From: Roseicella sp. DB1501
Lineage (GTDB): Bacteria > Pseudomonadota > Alphaproteobacteria > Acetobacterales > Acetobacteraceae
Direction of reading: 5' to 3'
Assembly: GCF_013112485.1 (NCBI RefSeq)
Contig: NZ_JABFHG010000001.1
Span: forward strand, 372,001 to 436,000
Length of the DNA: 64,000 nt
Numbering within the stretch: position 1 is the first letter of the stretch; every line of letters begins with the position of its first letter. The translations under genes and the position numbers were made by a program. A model generated the notes under the pieces. It saw only the letters and a program-made list of their open reading frames with translations. It was not told the DNA's origin and did not search any database. Below, one piece after another: positions 63,991 to 64,000 of this stretch.

Positions 63991-64000
63991 CTTGATCGGC

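Overview
The window is high-GC DNA (roughly 70% by eye) with dense, short-spaced gene strings. The gene families (CzcCBA, paired COG2159-type amidohydrolases, a TctC/Bug binding protein, IspE beside a TPR protein, GluQ, ETF-QO with C-terminal ferredoxin) and the style suggest an alphaproteobacterium of the Acetobacteraceae, Roseomonas-like. This placement is inference from gene content, not a database result.

Layout. 0-2 kb: a transketolase entering from the left edge. 1.9-9.0 kb (minus strand): a CzcCBA-type metal efflux system, a small Cys/His exported protein and a MerR-type regulator, with a textbook 19-bp-spacer MerR promoter between regulator and operon and four tandem 4-nt-loop hairpins between czcB and czcA. 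9.1-16.3 kb (minus): a catabolic/uptake string of MFS carrier, Rieske ferredoxin, two ABC permeases, a binding protein and two amidohydrolases; no ABC ATPase is present. 16.5-19.8 kb (minus): Mn-catalase and a DUF2950/DUF3300 pair.

20.6-31.9 kb (plus): the most striking region, an apparent 11-gene operon of two outer-membrane barrels, an internally deleted formylglycine-generating enzyme (FGE), an exported sulfatase, then a MoxR ATPase overlapping the sulfatase stop codon, DUF58, DUF4381, two VWA proteins, a BatD-like protein and an exported HAD phosphatase, closed by a perfect 14-bp hairpin. 32.0-38.8 kb holds a second sulfatase of the same length, a divergent NarL-type response regulator/histidine kinase pair, a BamE-like lipoprotein, a DUF502 protein and a full-length FGE. 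Together this looks like a sulfatase regulon: barrels for uptake, periplasmic sulfatases, one intact FGE for cysteine activation, and a MoxR/VWA membrane machine of unknown client that is translationally coupled to the sulfatase.

38.8-40.7 kb: a decayed, AT-richer patch with a broken VapBC/FitAB-like toxin-antitoxin remnant and the C-terminal fragment of a large serine recombinase, ending at tRNA-Gln(UUG). 40.7-64 kb: mainly housekeeping and metabolic genes (ispE, TPR protein, aldolase plus cupin, TctC/Bug, ETF-QO, a cysteine-free family-4 UDG, lytic transglycosylase, moaB, amidase, enolase-superfamily enzyme, DUF3293, RlmI-like methyltransferase, panC, a cyclase/ATPase/TPR giant, gluQ, esterase, HNH endonuclease, alpha/beta hydrolase). 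It is interspersed with two families of short palindromic repeats (50 nt and 40 nt). Two copies of the 50-nt family provide the stop codon of the neighbouring gene.
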